A stretch of DNA of 64,000 nucleotides from Methanofervidicoccus sp. A16 (GCF_003351865.1 NZ_CP022242.1:248001-312000), one strand, 5' to 3'; shown: positions 1 to 9,987, numbered from the stretch's first letter. The notes: a model not told the origin generated them from the letters alone. Program-made: numbers and translations.

Positions 1-684
1 TATTATATCTCCCTCTTTAAGAATTCCACTGGCTGGAAAGTCTTCAAACACCTTCGTAATAGTTATGGATGTTGTTATATTAGATATATAGGGAGTTATT
101 AGAAGTACAAGGAGGAATATCATTATATTTACCATAGGTCCTGCAGATGCTATAGCACCCCTTATCTTCTTACTAACATTTTTAAATTCCTCTCCTATTT
201 CCACAAAGGCTCCAAGAGGGATACCTAGAAACAGTATCAATCCTGTACTTTTTATCTTTAAGTTAAAGGATCTGGCTACAATACCGTGAGCTAATTCATG
301 AAGTGTTATACCCAATATAAGTGCTATAATTCCTGGAATCCATGGGATAACGTCCCCAAATAGTAGTATGATCGGTTTTGAACTCTCCTTAGGTATTGAA
401 CCAGTGAACAATCCCACTGTAGAATTTATAAATGTGTAAAATGTGAGGATACTAACTATTACGCTAATAGGGATCAGTAAGAATCCTATCCTCTGCCAAA
501 ATCTGTACTTACCTATTTTATCTATAATCTTTAGACCCCAGGATGTCCTCAATATCCCAAAGATCCCATAATATGTCTTCAAACCTTTCTCATCTTCCCT
601 TCTGTAGTAGTAAAAATTTAAAATTATCCAGAGTGTTAGAAATATTAAAATTAAAGTTGTAGACGATATCATAGTTTTCACCAT
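1..684 (-). CDS. Site-2 protease family (M50) membrane metalloprotease, partial
   Basis: Intramembrane zinc metalloprotease of the S2P/M50 family, cut by the window edge at its C-terminal side (228 codons visible). The start is ATG at 684, read rightward to left. The N-terminus has hydrophobic segments, followed by the zinc motif HELAHG about 115 residues in (HExxH). After a second membrane segment the chain enters what looks like a PDZ domain beginning near ASGILKEGDII. Such proteases cleave membrane-anchored regulators or signal-peptide remnants; the substrate cannot be told from here. It is divergent from the helicase gene across an AT-rich gap of about 300 bp. Confidence 0.88.
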   Translation of the reverse strand, partial: MVKTMISSTTLILIFLTLWIILNFYYYRREDEKGLKTYYGIFGILRTSWGLKIIDKIGKYRFWQRIGFLLIPISVIVSILTFYTFINSTVGLFTGSIPKESSKPIILLFGDVIPWIPGIIALILGITLHELAHGIVARSFNLKIKSTGLILFLGIPLGAFVEIGEEFKNVSKKIRGAIASAGPMVNIMIFLLVLLITPYISNITTSITITKVFEDFPASGILKEGDII

Positions 685-983
685 TTATTACAGAAAATAA
701 TACTTCTTTTTAATTTTTTAAATAATTTAAATAATAGTTGTTATAATATAAATCACTTCTTAATTAACTTATAATTTTTATAATAATGTTTTTGTATCTT
801 ATCATATCATTTTACTAAACTCTAAATAGTGAAAAGAAGAGAATTTATAGGTTATAATAATATATTCCTCTACTTCGAAGACGCAGAATAAATATTAACT
901 ATTTTGTTATTAAAATCCTTATCTCAATTTTTAATAAATTAAAGAGATTGTATAAAATAACCATTCTCTTTTTGGTGGTTTAG

Positions 984-3002
984 ATGGATAACTCGCTGGA
1001 AGATTTTAGAACCTTCTATAGGTTGAAATTCCCCTATGAGAAAATACGGCCTCAGCAGATAAAGATGATGGAAAAGATATTTCACTCTATAAAAAATAAA
1101 AATCATCTCATAGTGGAGGCTCCAACAGGTGTTGGAAAAACCCTCTCTTATCTCATTCCTGCCATATACTTTGCAGAGAGAGGTAAGAGGATCATTATAC
1201 TTACAGAAACTATAGATCAACAGGAGAGGATACTAGAGGAGTTAAACGCCCTAAAACCTAACTTAAAAATATCCTTTATAATGGGAAAGAACAACTTCAT
1301 CTGTAAGGTCAAAGGTAGTAAGGCAGATGGGCTTTTCTGTAAGTTAAATAGGAGATGTTTTCATCGGCCAAATAGAAGAACCCAGTGTATATGTGGTACA
1401 AAGAAAAAGCCTGTAAAGATAGGTGAAGAGATAAGATACTACTGTCCCTTCTGCATCTGTGATTACCAAAAATCTAAGATAGAGTGCTTAGAAGGAGATA
1501 TCTTAGTTATGAACAACAGTATATTCTATCATATAAAGGAGGAGATCGATGCAAACAGAAAAACTGAGGTTATCATCTGTGATGAGGCTCATAAACTTGA
1601 GAAAAGTATTAGAAACTCTGCCACAATAGAGGTAGATCCAGAGGTGGCACTTCGTAGATTAAGGGCCATGGCCTATTATTTTGCTCCTAAGATGCTGGAA
1701 AAGTACCTTACCAGACTTAAAGAGAAGTATCCAATGTTAGATGGAGATAATATAGAAAATTACGAGAGGGATTTTTGGAATATAGTCCATAACTATGTAT
1801 CGAGATATGTAGATATTGAAGAGTGTAAAGATGCTCTCCTTTATTACGGGGAGGAGATAATAGGTACTTCTAAGGGAAATATAGTGGCACTGGGAACTCT
1901 ACTAGATGGCTACTATCAGATCCGTAGTATAAAGGATAAGATCCTTTCCTTTGAGGAAAATAAGGAATTAGAGAGAGAAGAGTTAAGATTTAAGATTGAT
2001 AACAGGGCTCTTGTATACTTAGAGTACCACTATGTATCCCAGAAGAAGTTGCCAGATATGTCCCTGACAGATTTTCTAGATAGAATAAAGAACTTGGAAT
2101 CTATAGATAATAACTTCGTCATATATAGAAGTGGGAAGAGTCTGTTATGTGTACCTGTACTTGTCTCCTCCTACCTTAAAAGACTATACGGCGATGCAAC
2201 GGTGATACACTGCTCTGCCACCATAGGTAATTTAAAGATACATGGGCTTAAAACTGGAGTGGAATCTTTCGATCCATTGGTCTTAGATAGTCCCTTTCCA
2301 AAGGAGAGGAGAAAGATAATCGCTTTAACTGATGGAGTAAATATGAAGTATGAGATAGACTGGAATCTAAAAAGAAAAAGAGCAAATGAAAATATATTTA
2401 AACTCCTAAGATCTGCAGAGGCCAATACCTTAGTACTCTTTAGAAGTTTCGAAGATCTTAAGAGTGCCTATAACTACCTATTAGAGAGAGCCTCAGAGTT
2501 AAAGGGAAATATATTCTGCTATCACCCAGATATGGATGGAAAGGATGCTAAAAAACTAAAGGAACGTTTTGAGAGAGAGGGGGGAGTACTCCTGGCAACT
2601 GGTAGATTTGCAGAGGGGGTGGATATCCCGGGAGAGGCCCTCACTATGGTAATAATAGACAGTCTACCCTTTCCAGTACCTACTCCACTACTCAACAGGG
2701 AACAGAGGTTGATAAAGGAGAAACTGTTAAGAAGAGGTGTGGATCCCAAAACTGCCCATTGGAGGTCCTTCTTAATGACATCCTTTCATACAATGTCCAG
2801 CACAGTTATACAGATGATAGGAAGGCTTATTAGGACTGAGAAGGATTACGGCATTGTTGTTATCCAGGACAGGAGGTTTTGCCAGTGGGTGGGAGAGGAG
2901 ATGAGAAAGAGAGGATACCTAAAAGATAAATATATATCAATGAGTTTAAAGAATGCTCTCGAATACATTCCTAAATTTTTAGGTAGATTTAGAAATAATT
3001 AG
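984..3002 (+). CDS. XPD/Rad3-like ATP-dependent DNA helicase with FeS-domain cysteines
   Basis: Superfamily 2 helicase of the XPD/DinG group, 672 residues, probably 5'-3' DNA unwinding in repair or replication restart. Walker A APTGVGKT lies at residues 46-53, the DEAH box is in IICDEAHKLE, and motif VI is QMIGRLIRT near residue 610. Between motifs I and II there is a cysteine cluster (FICKV, FCKLNRRC, CICG, CPFCIC) that fits a 4Fe-4S domain, a hallmark of this family. The start is supported by GGTGGT upstream. It is a single gene, followed by a separate thioredoxin/CcdA pair. Confidence 0.9.
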   Translation: MDNSLEDFRTFYRLKFPYEKIRPQQIKMMEKIFHSIKNKNHLIVEAPTGVGKTLSYLIPAIYFAERGKRIIILTETIDQQERILEELNALKPNLKISFIMGKNNFICKVKGSKADGLFCKLNRRCFHRPNRRTQCICGTKKKPVKIGEEIRYYCPFCICDYQKSKIECLEGDILVMNNSIFYHIKEEIDANRKTEVIICDEAHKLEKSIRNSATIEVDPEVALRRLRAMAYYFAPKMLEKYLTRLKEKYPMLDGDNIENYERDFWNIVHNYVSRYVDIEECKDALLYYGEEIIGTSKGNIVALGTLLDGYYQIRSIKDKILSFEENKELEREELRFKIDNRALVYLEYHYVSQKKLPDMSLTDFLDRIKNLESIDNNFVIYRSGKSLLCVPVLVSSYLKRLYGDATVIHCSATIGNLKIHGLKTGVESFDPLVLDSPFPKERRKIIALTDGVNMKYEIDWNLKRKRANENIFKLLRSAEANTLVLFRSFEDLKSAYNYLLERASELKGNIFCYHPDMDGKDAKKLKERFEREGGVLLATGRFAEGVDIPGEALTMVIIDSLPFPVPTPLLNREQRLIKEKLLRRGVDPKTAHWRSFLMTSFHTMSSTVIQMIGRLIRTEKDYGIVVIQDRRFCQWVGEEMRKRGYLKDKYISMSLKNALEYIPKFLGRFRNN

Positions 3003-3092
3003 AAAAATAATAATATTAGAAAAGAAAAAATAATGATTATAATAAAAATAAAATAAAGTAAAAATTTTCTAATATCTAATTTATGGGATAAT

Positions 3093-3464
3093 ATGAGAGT
3101 GTATCTACTTTTAATATTACTATCTTTGATAACAATATTCTCAGGTTGTATAGAAGATGAAAATAATGGGGATGATCAAAAATTAACAAATGATCTAAAT
3201 CCTGAAGGAAAAACTGTAGTAATAGTATTTTACGCTGACTGGTGTAAGTACTGTAAGGCCCTTGAACCTACGTTAAACCAGTTGGAGAAGGAAGGTATAG
3301 AAATTATAAGGATAAACGTTGATGAACATCCAGAGTTGGCACAAAAATTTGGAGTCAGAGGGCTACCTACTGTTATCTACATTAAAAATGGTTTTGAAGT
3401 TGGAAGAACTGTCGGCTACGATCCAAAAGAGGTAGTAAATAAGGCCAGGGAACTTTATGAATAA
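3093..3464 (+). CDS. Thioredoxin-fold lipoprotein (copy 1)
   Basis: Secreted, lipid-anchored thioredoxin-like protein of 123 residues. The N-terminus is a hydrophobic signal ending in a lipobox-like LITIFSGC, so Cys19 is the likely anchor. The redox motif WCKYC and the cis-proline loop RGLPTVIY are intact. It probably reduces or exchanges disulfides outside the membrane, receiving electrons from the CcdA protein encoded 27 bp downstream. It is a close paralogue of the gene at 25673-26044, with a matching upstream AT-rich leader, so the two-gene unit is duplicated in this window. Confidence 0.87.
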   Translation: MRVYLLLILLSLITIFSGCIEDENNGDDQKLTNDLNPEGKTVVIVFYADWCKYCKALEPTLNQLEKEGIEIIRINVDEHPELAQKFGVRGLPTVIYIKNGFEVGRTVGYDPKEVVNKARELYE

Positions 3465-3491
3465 TTTTTTAACATATTTTCGGGAAGTAGT

Positions 3492-4142
3492 ATGGACCTA
3501 CTGATAATATTTATTTCAGGAGTATTTACAGCATTAGGGCCCTGTGTATTGACTGTACTACCTGTAGTATTTACCTATACCTTTGGGATTTCAGAGTCTA
3601 AAAAAGAGGCATTTATCATATCTTTATTTTTTGTTTTAGGGTTTTCTATAGTTTTTAGTATATTAGGCGCTATTTCATCAGTTTTTGGCATGCTTTTAGG
3701 AATTTACAAGTTAAAATATATTGCAGGAGTCTTAGCAGTAGTTTTAGGTCTATTGATTATGTTCAAAAAGGGTTTTTCATTTAGGTTGAAGGGAAACTTT
3801 TTTAGCAGATTTATATCTAAAATGAATAATAAGAACATTTCCTTTAAGTATAAGTTAGTTACCTCTTTTATTCTCGGAGTATCTTACGGTGTTGGGGCCA
3901 ACGTATGTGCAGATCCTATTTTAGCAGGGATATTAACCTATGTATCTACAAAATCAGATGTAATTTTTGGAGTTTTGGCTTTATTTGTGTATTCAATAGG
4001 TTATGGACTTCCAATAATTCTTTTAAGTGTTATGGGTGTTGAGGGTAAGGAGGTATTTAAGAGATTTACCAACTCTGATTTTGTTAATTTTGTCTCAGGT
4101 CTTATATTAGTTGTGTTGGGACTCTTTATTATTCTCAAGTAG
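3492..4142 (+). CDS. ccdA: CcdA-family transmembrane electron-transfer protein (copy 1)
   Basis: Polytopic membrane protein (216 residues, about six helices) of the CcdA/DsbD-beta family, which carries reducing equivalents from cytoplasmic thioredoxin across the membrane. The two expected cysteines are visible: one in LGPCVLTVLP near residue 18, and one in GANVCADPIL near residue 138. It follows the thioredoxin lipoprotein gene and probably forms an operon with it. It is nearly identical in layout to the pair at 25.7-26.7 kb. The partner and final substrate are not shown; cytochrome c maturation is unlikely to be the role in this type of methanogen, so periplasmic-side disulfide reduction is the better guess. 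Confidence 0.88.
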   Translation: MDLLIIFISGVFTALGPCVLTVLPVVFTYTFGISESKKEAFIISLFFVLGFSIVFSILGAISSVFGMLLGIYKLKYIAGVLAVVLGLLIMFKKGFSFRLKGNFFSRFISKMNNKNISFKYKLVTSFILGVSYGVGANVCADPILAGILTYVSTKSDVIFGVLALFVYSIGYGLPIILLSVMGVEGKEVFKRFTNSDFVNFVSGLILVVLGLFIILK

Positions 4143-4212
4143 GATCTAATATTTTTAAAATTTATTATTTTAATAATTAATAATTTAATAAAAAATTTAA
4201 AATATTGAAAAG

Positions 4213-5955
4213 TTAAGGTTTTGCCCAATTAGGTACCGTCCCCCACTCGATACCGAAGACTGCTGGTACAAAAATATAGCAGAAGAGGGTAATTAAAAAG
4301 ATGCTTATCATATTCAATATAAAACCATTCCTTACCATCTGTGGCATTGTAACATAACCTGTACCAAAGACTATGGCGTTTGGTGGTGTTGCAACTGGGA
4401 GCATAAATGCAAAACTTGCTGCAATAGCGGTAGATATCATAAATATCCGTGGATCCTCACCTATTGCAAGGGCAAAACTGGCCATTATTGGCATCATTAA
4501 GGTTGTTATGGCTATATTTGACGTCATCTCTGTAAGGAAGATAGTTAGGGTAACTACGATAAATAGAATCACAATCGGAGGCATTCCCTCTAAGAACATA
4601 AGTTGATCAGCCATCCAGTTGGCCAGCCCACTTTTCACAAATGCCTTACTAAGGGCTATACCTCCTCCAAAGAGTAGAAGTATTCCCCAGGGTATCTCTT
4701 TCGCACTATCCCAGTCAAGGGCAAATTCACCTTTACGAAAGTTTACAGGAATCAGGAAGAGGGAGATTGCAGAGATCATGGCTATTACTGTGTCATTTAC
4801 AAAGGGTAGAAATGTCTTTATTCCAGGTATTACAATGTCTCCTATTGTCTTTGGTGAACTGTTGATCCATGCTAGAGCTGTAAGTATGAAAACTAAAAGG
4901 ACTATTTTTTCACCTTTACTCCATGGTCCCAATTTTTCCAACTCCTCCTCAATTATTCTTTTACCTCCAGGTATTTTCTTCATCTCAGGAGGGTTAGTCA
5001 GGTATACAAGTACAAACCATGAGATAAAGAGGAAAGTCCATGAAATAGGAACCCCTATTGCAAGCCAGTGAGTGAAGGTTATCGGAGGGGCATCGGGAAA
5101 CAGGATAGGTAAGGTACCAACTAATATGGCATTTGGTGGTGTACCTATTATGGTTGAAACTCCCCCAATTGTCGCTGCATAGGCAATTCCAAGCATCAAC
5201 GCTACACCAAATCTGGAGTTGTTAGATTCAACTCCCATCTTTGATATATGAAGGAGTATAGCGAGGGCTATAGGCATCATCATCATTGTAGTTGCAGTGT
5301 TAGATATCCACATACTGAGGAACGCTGTAGCCACCATGAAACCAAGAACAATTTTTCGAGAACTTGTACCGATCATCTTGATTATCATAAGGGCCAGTCT
5401 CCTATGAAGTCCCCATTTCATCATTGCAGCGGCTATCATGAAACCTCCCATGAAGAGAAAAATTATCGGAGATGCATAACTTGGTGCAACCTCTTTGATC
5501 TCACTGACTCCAAGTATAGGGAGAATTACTAAAGGTAGCAGGGCAGTTGCAGGTAGAGGTATTGCCTCCCCTATCCACCATATTACCATTAATAGGGCTA
5601 AAGCTGCTACACACTTCATTTCAGTAGCTTTCTTATAGATCTTTTCGTAACTCTTAAGATCTTTCTCCCTTAACCACTCTATGAATGCTAACTTATCGAT
5701 TATTTTTCCATCCTTTACCATCCCAAGTTTTGAGGCTTCCTGAAGCAGTTTATCATCTAATTCCACGAGATCGATAGCTGTATTAAGGAATGTATTTGGT
5801 GTGGGAATTAAGAGGAGGACTGTAAACACAAGTAATCCAAGAATAAGAGATATTTTCTGTCTTTTTGAATACTTTTTACTCTCTCTATCTGAAGAGGGCC
5901 CAGTGGGAGTATTTGAAGTAGATTCTATATCTTTTTGTTCTTTTTCATCTCTCAT
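4213..5955 (-). CDS. SLC13/DASS-family sodium:anion symporter
   Basis: Membrane transporter of the divalent anion:Na+ symporter family, about 580 residues with 11-13 hydrophobic segments. The family signatures are visible as two related SNT-type loops: SMWISNTATTMMMMPIA and TEMTSNIAITTLMMPI, each followed by a helix rich in small residues. Likely substrates are dicarboxylates, sulfate or phosphate; the sequence does not decide. I chose ATG 5955 because AGAAGGGGG precedes it at good spacing; the frame stays open to 6045 but the extra residues look non-coding. The charged N-terminal extension up to about residue 40 is unusual but common in archaeal homologues. It is convergent with ccdA. Confidence 0.9.
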   Translation of the reverse strand: MRDEKEQKDIESTSNTPTGPSSDRESKKYSKRQKISLILGLLVFTVLLLIPTPNTFLNTAIDLVELDDKLLQEASKLGMVKDGKIIDKLAFIEWLREKDLKSYEKIYKKATEMKCVAALALLMVIWWIGEAIPLPATALLPLVILPILGVSEIKEVAPSYASPIIFLFMGGFMIAAAMMKWGLHRRLALMIIKMIGTSSRKIVLGFMVATAFLSMWISNTATTMMMMPIALAILLHISKMGVESNNSRFGVALMLGIAYAATIGGVSTIIGTPPNAILVGTLPILFPDAPPITFTHWLAIGVPISWTFLFISWFVLVYLTNPPEMKKIPGGKRIIEEELEKLGPWSKGEKIVLLVFILTALAWINSSPKTIGDIVIPGIKTFLPFVNDTVIAMISAISLFLIPVNFRKGEFALDWDSAKEIPWGILLLFGGGIALSKAFVKSGLANWMADQLMFLEGMPPIVILFIVVTLTIFLTEMTSNIAITTLMMPIMASFALAIGEDPRIFMISTAIAASFAFMLPVATPPNAIVFGTGYVTMPQMVRNGFILNMISIFLITLFCYIFVPAVFGIEWGTVPNWAKP

Positions 5956-6787
5956 GGTATTATACCCCCTTCTCATCTTAAAGTAGATTTGAAAAAGATT
6001 TGTAGGTATTAATAAAAGGCTATCTCCAAAATGTTTTCTAGACATATTAATTTGAAGTTTTATTAATGAATCTAGATCAAAAGTTTTAAAGGAAAGGCAA
6101 AAAATTATCTTTAATGAATTAAGTAGTGCGAAAGTAATTAATTTAATCCTATTTTCATCAAAAACTTCCCTAGGTAAAAGATTTAATAATTATTTAGTAT
6201 AAAGGATAGAGAGTATAAAAAAGGTTGTTATAAGAAAATTCTTTAAACCTCTCTAGATATTATTAAGATATGTTTATATCATTAAATATTATTAAAGATT
6301 ATATTAATTTGTTTCTTAGTCTCTATTAAAGGATGTTAGAAAAATAATAAAATATTTATTATCTATCGAAGATAATCAATGAAAAAATAAATATAGAACT
6401 ATTAATATAAAACTATTAGAGTGTTTCTGAGTACTAAAAAATGAGAAGGGAGTTTTCTATCGGTATATGAAGTATTCAACTGTTAAATCCTATTAGAGAG
6501 GATTATTTTTTTCAATTTTAGGAGTAGATAGGGGATTTTTTATTTTTAAATTTTTTATTTTGAAACATTTTTTCTTTATTTTTTGTTTTATTATATCCAT
6601 AATAATTTTAATTATTACTATCATTTTAATTATATTAGGCAAATTTAAGAAAGAGAAATCACTAGGATACCTCCATCAAAAAAAAGATAGTATTTCTGAT
6701 TGGATATTACATGAAAATTTAAATTAATATAATGAATCTAAAATAATTTTATACCATTATCTTTTGACAGTTCCACTTGGAGGTACT
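5956..6787. other. AT-rich intergenic region without recognisable gene
   Basis: About 830 bp between two divergent genes. I see no RNA-like GC island and no convincing short ORF. Two stretches (near 6162 and 6672) read TTTTCATCAAAAA or CCTCCATCAAAAA, and may be weak relatives of the inverted end of the dispersed repeat described at 20.2, 36.6 and 48.2 kb. Confidence 0.4.
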
Positions 6788-7171
6788 ATGGAGATACAAT
6801 ACGACAGTATAAAGTTAGATTTTTGGGCTTTTCTACGAGAGGCCTATAAAAAAAATATAAAGTTAGATCTAGGACATTTTATTATATTGATAAAGTTGTT
6901 AGAGATAAACAGGGAATATAACAACCTCATTAAAAAATATGGTAAAAAAGATGCGAGAAAAATACTGGAAGATAAGGGAGTATTTTCCAAGAATTCAGAG
7001 TATGTATCAGGAGAGTATCTAAAAAAATACATATCTCGTAATAGTAGAGGAGCGGTGTATTCGAGAATTAAGGACCTACAGTCCTTAGGGTTTGAGATAA
7101 AAACTAAACCTGGGGCCTTAGGGGGATACAAATTACTAAAAACTCCTAAGTGGTTCAAGGTGTTAGATTAG
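6788..7171 (+). CDS. Small winged-helix-like DNA-binding protein, function unknown
   Basis: Protein of 127 residues. The C-terminal half ([19 protein letters not shown] followed by a glycine-rich turn GALGGYKLL) resembles a winged helix-turn-helix with its wing, so a transcriptional regulator is plausible. I do not recognise the family with certainty. The start is ATG 6788, which has GGAGG five bases upstream; a TTG at 6764 in frame is less likely. Its stop overlaps the stop of the convergent MnhE-like gene by a few bases, so the two transcripts would be antisense at their ends. Confidence 0.68.
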   Translation: MEIQYDSIKLDFWAFLREAYKKNIKLDLGHFIILIKLLEINREYNNLIKKYGKKDARKILEDKGVFSKNSEYVSGEYLKKYISRNSRGAVYSRIKDLQSLGFEIKTKPGALGGYKLLKTPKWFKVLD

Positions 7172-7476
7172 TTCTTATCGAAGATCTTTTTTATATAGGG
7201 CTCAAAGGGTACAATATCTTCCCTCTTTATAGGAACAATTGTGGCAACCTTCAATATTCTTTTCTCGGGATTCAGTCCTATAGTTAATGTCCCTGGAGTG
7301 AGGGTTATACTACATGCTAAGAGTACCTGTCCTATTAAACTGTTTATCTCAGTTTCTATTTCTACAACTTGGGGGTCTATATCACCATTTATACTCCTCT
7401 TTACTACATCCAACCAAGCCTCACTTAGAGCCTTCGCCAGTATAAACAGATACTCTAAGACATCGAGGAGTAACAT
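7168..7476 (-). CDS. ehbA: MnhE-like subunit, probable EhbA of energy-converting hydrogenase B
   Basis: Protein of about 102 residues with an amphipathic N-terminal segment and the MnhE/MrpE core [17 protein letters not shown]. In methanogens the first subunit of the Ehb membrane-bound hydrogenase belongs to this family, and in Methanococcales ehb genes are scattered around the genome, so an isolated ehbA fits. A subunit of another Mrp-type antiporter is the alternative, but no other Mrp gene is nearby. ATG 7476 is preferred (GGTG upstream); GTG 7485 and TTG 7488 are in frame. It is convergent with the winged-helix gene, with a 4-bp overlap. Confidence 0.65.
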   Translation of the reverse strand: MLLLDVLEYLFILAKALSEAWLDVVKRSINGDIDPQVVEIETEINSLIGQVLLACSITLTPGTLTIGLNPEKRILKVATIVPIKREDIVPFEPYIKKIFDKN

Positions 7477-7530
7477 GATACACACCAAAGAATTTTATAA
7501 TAAAAAATAATTATAATTATCAATAATTAC

Positions 7531-7546
7531 AAATAACTATATATAT
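7531..7546 (+). promoter_or_regulatory. Archaeal promoter (BRE/TATA) for prefoldin alpha
   Basis: AAATAAC followed by TATATATAT, about 40 bp before the GTG start of the prefoldin alpha gene. This is the usual spacing for an archaeal TATA box with a short leader. It is assigned by eye, without transcript data. Confidence 0.5.
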
Positions 7547-7583
7547 CTTATGCTTAATATAGTTATTAAAAAAAGGTGATACT

Positions 7584-8012
7584 GTGAAAAATGAGGAGAT
7601 ACAGAAACAACTTTACCAGATCGAGATCTATAAACAGCAGATAAATAGATTACAGGAGGAGTTAGGGAAAATAGAACTTATAAAGTTGGAAATTTTAAAA
7701 TCTATAGAGTCTATGGAGGGGTTAAAACAGTCCAAAGAGGTACTCATACCTCTCGGTGGTGGAGTATTTACCAAAGCGACAGTCCACGACAGTGAAAAAA
7801 TTATCGCCAACGTAGGTGCTGATGTCTTTGTTGAGAAACCTATTGATGAGACTATAAAAGATTTTAAAGAGTCAGTTGAGGAGTTAAACACTGCAGAGAA
7901 TAAGATTAGAGAACAGATATCAAAAACATTAGCAGCCATAGAAAAACTTCAAAAAGAGTTAGAAAGTAAGATCAGTGTAATGGAAAAGGGACAAACTCCA
8001 GAGAGTAGTTAA
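7584..8012 (+). CDS. pfdA: Prefoldin alpha subunit
   Basis: Cytoplasmic chaperone subunit of 142 residues. Prefoldin alpha and beta form a hexameric jellyfish-shaped complex that passes unfolded proteins to the thermosome. N- and C-terminal coiled coils flank a central beta-hairpin region with the typical VLIPLGGGVFTKATV and ANVGADVFVEK segments. The start is GTG 7584 with AAAGGTGAT upstream. Prefoldin beta is encoded far away at 55.2 kb. It is convergent with mtrH, 22 bp apart. Confidence 0.92.
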   Translation: MKNEEIQKQLYQIEIYKQQINRLQEELGKIELIKLEILKSIESMEGLKQSKEVLIPLGGGVFTKATVHDSEKIIANVGADVFVEKPIDETIKDFKESVEELNTAENKIREQISKTLAAIEKLQKELESKISVMEKGQTPESS

Positions 8013-8033
8013 TAACTTAAATCTTTCTCTTTT

Positions 8034-8993
8034 TTATAATAGTTTATTAAATGGATGTGCCTCTACTGGGTTTATACCCATCTCTTTTGCAGCCTCTGCA
8101 ATTACCGCATCTGTCATTGCTATTGCTGGGAATGTTAACTGAGCGTTGTCAATAGGTCCATAGAGGACAAAGTCACCTACAGCCATGGTCTGGATAATGT
8201 TAGCCCCTATATCACATACATGGTGCACATCCTTTGCGAGTTGGGTGTGTCCAGATTCTCTTAACTTCTTTCTAAACTCTCTCAACCAATCCCATGCAGA
8301 GGGTATGTTGTGAATACCACTTCCTACTGGTAATCCTAACTTCGCCTTAACTGCAAAGGAGGCCCTTACAGCAGGACCTGCTCCATTACCTAGAGGTGTA
8401 ACTGCAACGTCTATTAATGGATACTTTATACCTGCCTTCTCTGCCAACTCCAACATTCCAGTGTCTGCTGTTTTACCTCCATTTAACAGTACATTCAGTT
8501 TACCCTCAACAGATGGATCCATAGGATCGAAACATAAAACAATTGAGGCCTCTATATCGCTCTCTACCAAGTTCTGAAACTCTTCCTCTTCAATGGATAC
8601 GTTGATAGAGTTATAGATACACTGATCTGCATATCCTGCCTCTGTTGCCCTCCTTGCAGCAGCCATTCTTGCCTCTCCAGATGTAGAGTCTAACAACATT
8701 GGACCATCCCATACTTCAGCAACAAAATCAATATACTTTACCAATGCCTCTGGGTTCCCTCCAAATACCTGGACAAGGGCTGGGTTTCCAGTAATATCTT
8801 CCATTTCAGCCTGTTTATTTATTAAATCCTCTGCAGCAGCTTTGTCGAATATACCTTTTCTCTCATCCTCTACGATTTTATGTCTCGCATAGAATATGGT
8901 ACCTGACAATCCTGTTGGATACTCTCCTGGCTGACCACCGAATTTCCTTCCTGCAATCTCAATTACCATCTGTTCCCTGTCAAACTTGAACAT
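8034..8993 (-). CDS. mtrH: Tetrahydromethanopterin S-methyltransferase subunit H
   Basis: Peripheral cytoplasmic subunit (319 residues) of the Mtr complex. It binds methyl-tetrahydromethanopterin and transfers the methyl group to the cobamide carried by MtrA. The sequence opens with MFKFDREQMVIEIAGRKFGG and has the TIM-barrel-like methyltransferase fold with segments LLDSTSGEARM and GLPVGSGIHNIPSAW. It is the last gene of the mtr operon, after mtrG, with an AGGTGGC ribosome binding site. It is full length and shows nothing odd. Confidence 0.97.
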   Translation of the reverse strand: MFKFDREQMVIEIAGRKFGGQPGEYPTGLSGTIFYARHKIVEDERKGIFDKAAAEDLINKQAEMEDITGNPALVQVFGGNPEALVKYIDFVAEVWDGPMLLDSTSGEARMAAARRATEAGYADQCIYNSINVSIEEEEFQNLVESDIEASIVLCFDPMDPSVEGKLNVLLNGGKTADTGMLELAEKAGIKYPLIDVAVTPLGNGAGPAVRASFAVKAKLGLPVGSGIHNIPSAWDWLREFRKKLRESGHTQLAKDVHHVCDIGANIIQTMAVGDFVLYGPIDNAQLTFPAIAMTDAVIAEAAKEMGINPVEAHPFNKLL

Positions 8994-9008
8994 GGTGCCA
9001 CCTCTCTT

Positions 9009-9245
9009 TTATCTCATATTCATAAATAGTAATATATTTGGTAACAATTTTCCTATCAATATTGTAATAATAAGACCAATTATAAACCCATATACAATTC
9101 CTATATCTCTACCAGCCTTTTTACCTAACCTCTGCATTATTTCGGCATTTGTATTGTCCACCATTTCATCGATTTTATCTAACTTCTCCTGTAACTCCTT
9201 ATACTCCTTAGAGGGAGTTATTACTGAAGGTGGAGTCTCTACCAT
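9009..9245 (-). CDS. mtrG: Tetrahydromethanopterin S-methyltransferase subunit G
   Basis: Small subunit (78 residues) of the Mtr complex, with a cytoplasmic helical N-terminal half (YKELQEKLDKIDEMVDN) and one C-terminal membrane helix (IGIVYGFIIGLIITILIG). GGGTGATTAG precedes the start. It sits between mtrA and mtrH, as in other methanogens, and is probably a structural anchor in the stalk of the complex. Confidence 0.95.
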   Translation of the reverse strand: MVETPPSVITPSKEYKELQEKLDKIDEMVDNTNAEIMQRLGKKAGRDIGIVYGFIIGLIITILIGKLLPNILLFMNMR

Positions 9246-9249
9246 CTAA

Positions 9250-9975
9250 TCACCCTAAAAGTATTTTTAAAACTACGGGTATTCCAACTAATACTATAGC
9301 CAGTATAGAGCCCAAGATAATACCTAAAAGGGATCCTGCCTGAACCCCAGAACCTAATCCTAAATCTCTCGTCATCAATCCAACCTTATACTCTAATGAG
9401 TCCATAAGTTTTTTTGTAAATTCCAAATCTGGTTTAGCAACTGTTGGTAATCCACCCTCTTTTTTCTTTATATCTATCTCTTCAGGGTCTTCCTCTGTAG
9501 CTCCAGGGTCCTTAGAGATGCACTCCTTTATAGCCTGGGTTATCTTGTCAATATCTTCAACATCTATTAGATCCACCACTTCAACGATCTGTCTCTGGAA
9601 TCTTTCAACAGCATCCTTTCCAACGTTTTCTAAGAAAGGTATTGCTCCTTTTGCCCCTATGATACCTCCATCGTCTCCAATACCATTCTCATATAGAGCT
9701 TTGAAACACTGTCCTGTAATATGTCCCTGTACCTCTGAACCACAGAGTATCATAAACCTTATGTTTGGATTTGAAATATAGTTTGCTATTACCTTCTCAA
9801 TTCCCAGGTTTTCAGTATGGCATGGACCTGCAATGGCAGCCCCAGCCTCAATGGCAGCCTGTTCCAAACCATGAGATCCTAATGTAACAACTCCGACACA
9901 ACTCTCTGGATTTCCCACCACATACTCCCCACTAACAATGGGCCATCCTGGAGCTGGTTCTCTCTTCTCTGGCAT
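9250..9975 (-). CDS. mtrA: Tetrahydromethanopterin S-methyltransferase subunit A (corrinoid protein)
   Basis: Cobamide-binding subunit, 241 residues, with a C-terminal membrane anchor ([20 protein letters not shown]). Its prosthetic group is 5-hydroxybenzimidazolyl cobamide; the axial histidine is His85 in EVQGHITGQ, matching His84 of better studied homologues. The methyl group is accepted from MtrH and passed to coenzyme M, coupled to Na+ export through MtrE. The linker between the corrinoid domain and the anchor contains an acidic stretch ([17 protein letters not shown]). The operon order here places an MtrF-like gene immediately before it. Confidence 0.97.
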   Translation of the reverse strand: MPEKREPAPGWPIVSGEYVVGNPESCVGVVTLGSHGLEQAAIEAGAAIAGPCHTENLGIEKVIANYISNPNIRFMILCGSEVQGHITGQCFKALYENGIGDDGGIIGAKGAIPFLENVGKDAVERFQRQIVEVVDLIDVEDIDKITQAIKECISKDPGATEEDPEEIDIKKKEGGLPTVAKPDLEFTKKLMDSLEYKVGLMTRDLGLGSGVQAGSLLGIILGSILAIVLVGIPVVLKILLG

Positions 9976-9987
9976 TATCCCACCTCT

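Noticed and set aside
5956-6045. Longer N-terminus of the SLC13 transporter
   Set aside because: No ribosome binding site, and the added residues are not family-like; ATG 5955 has a good AAGGGGG.
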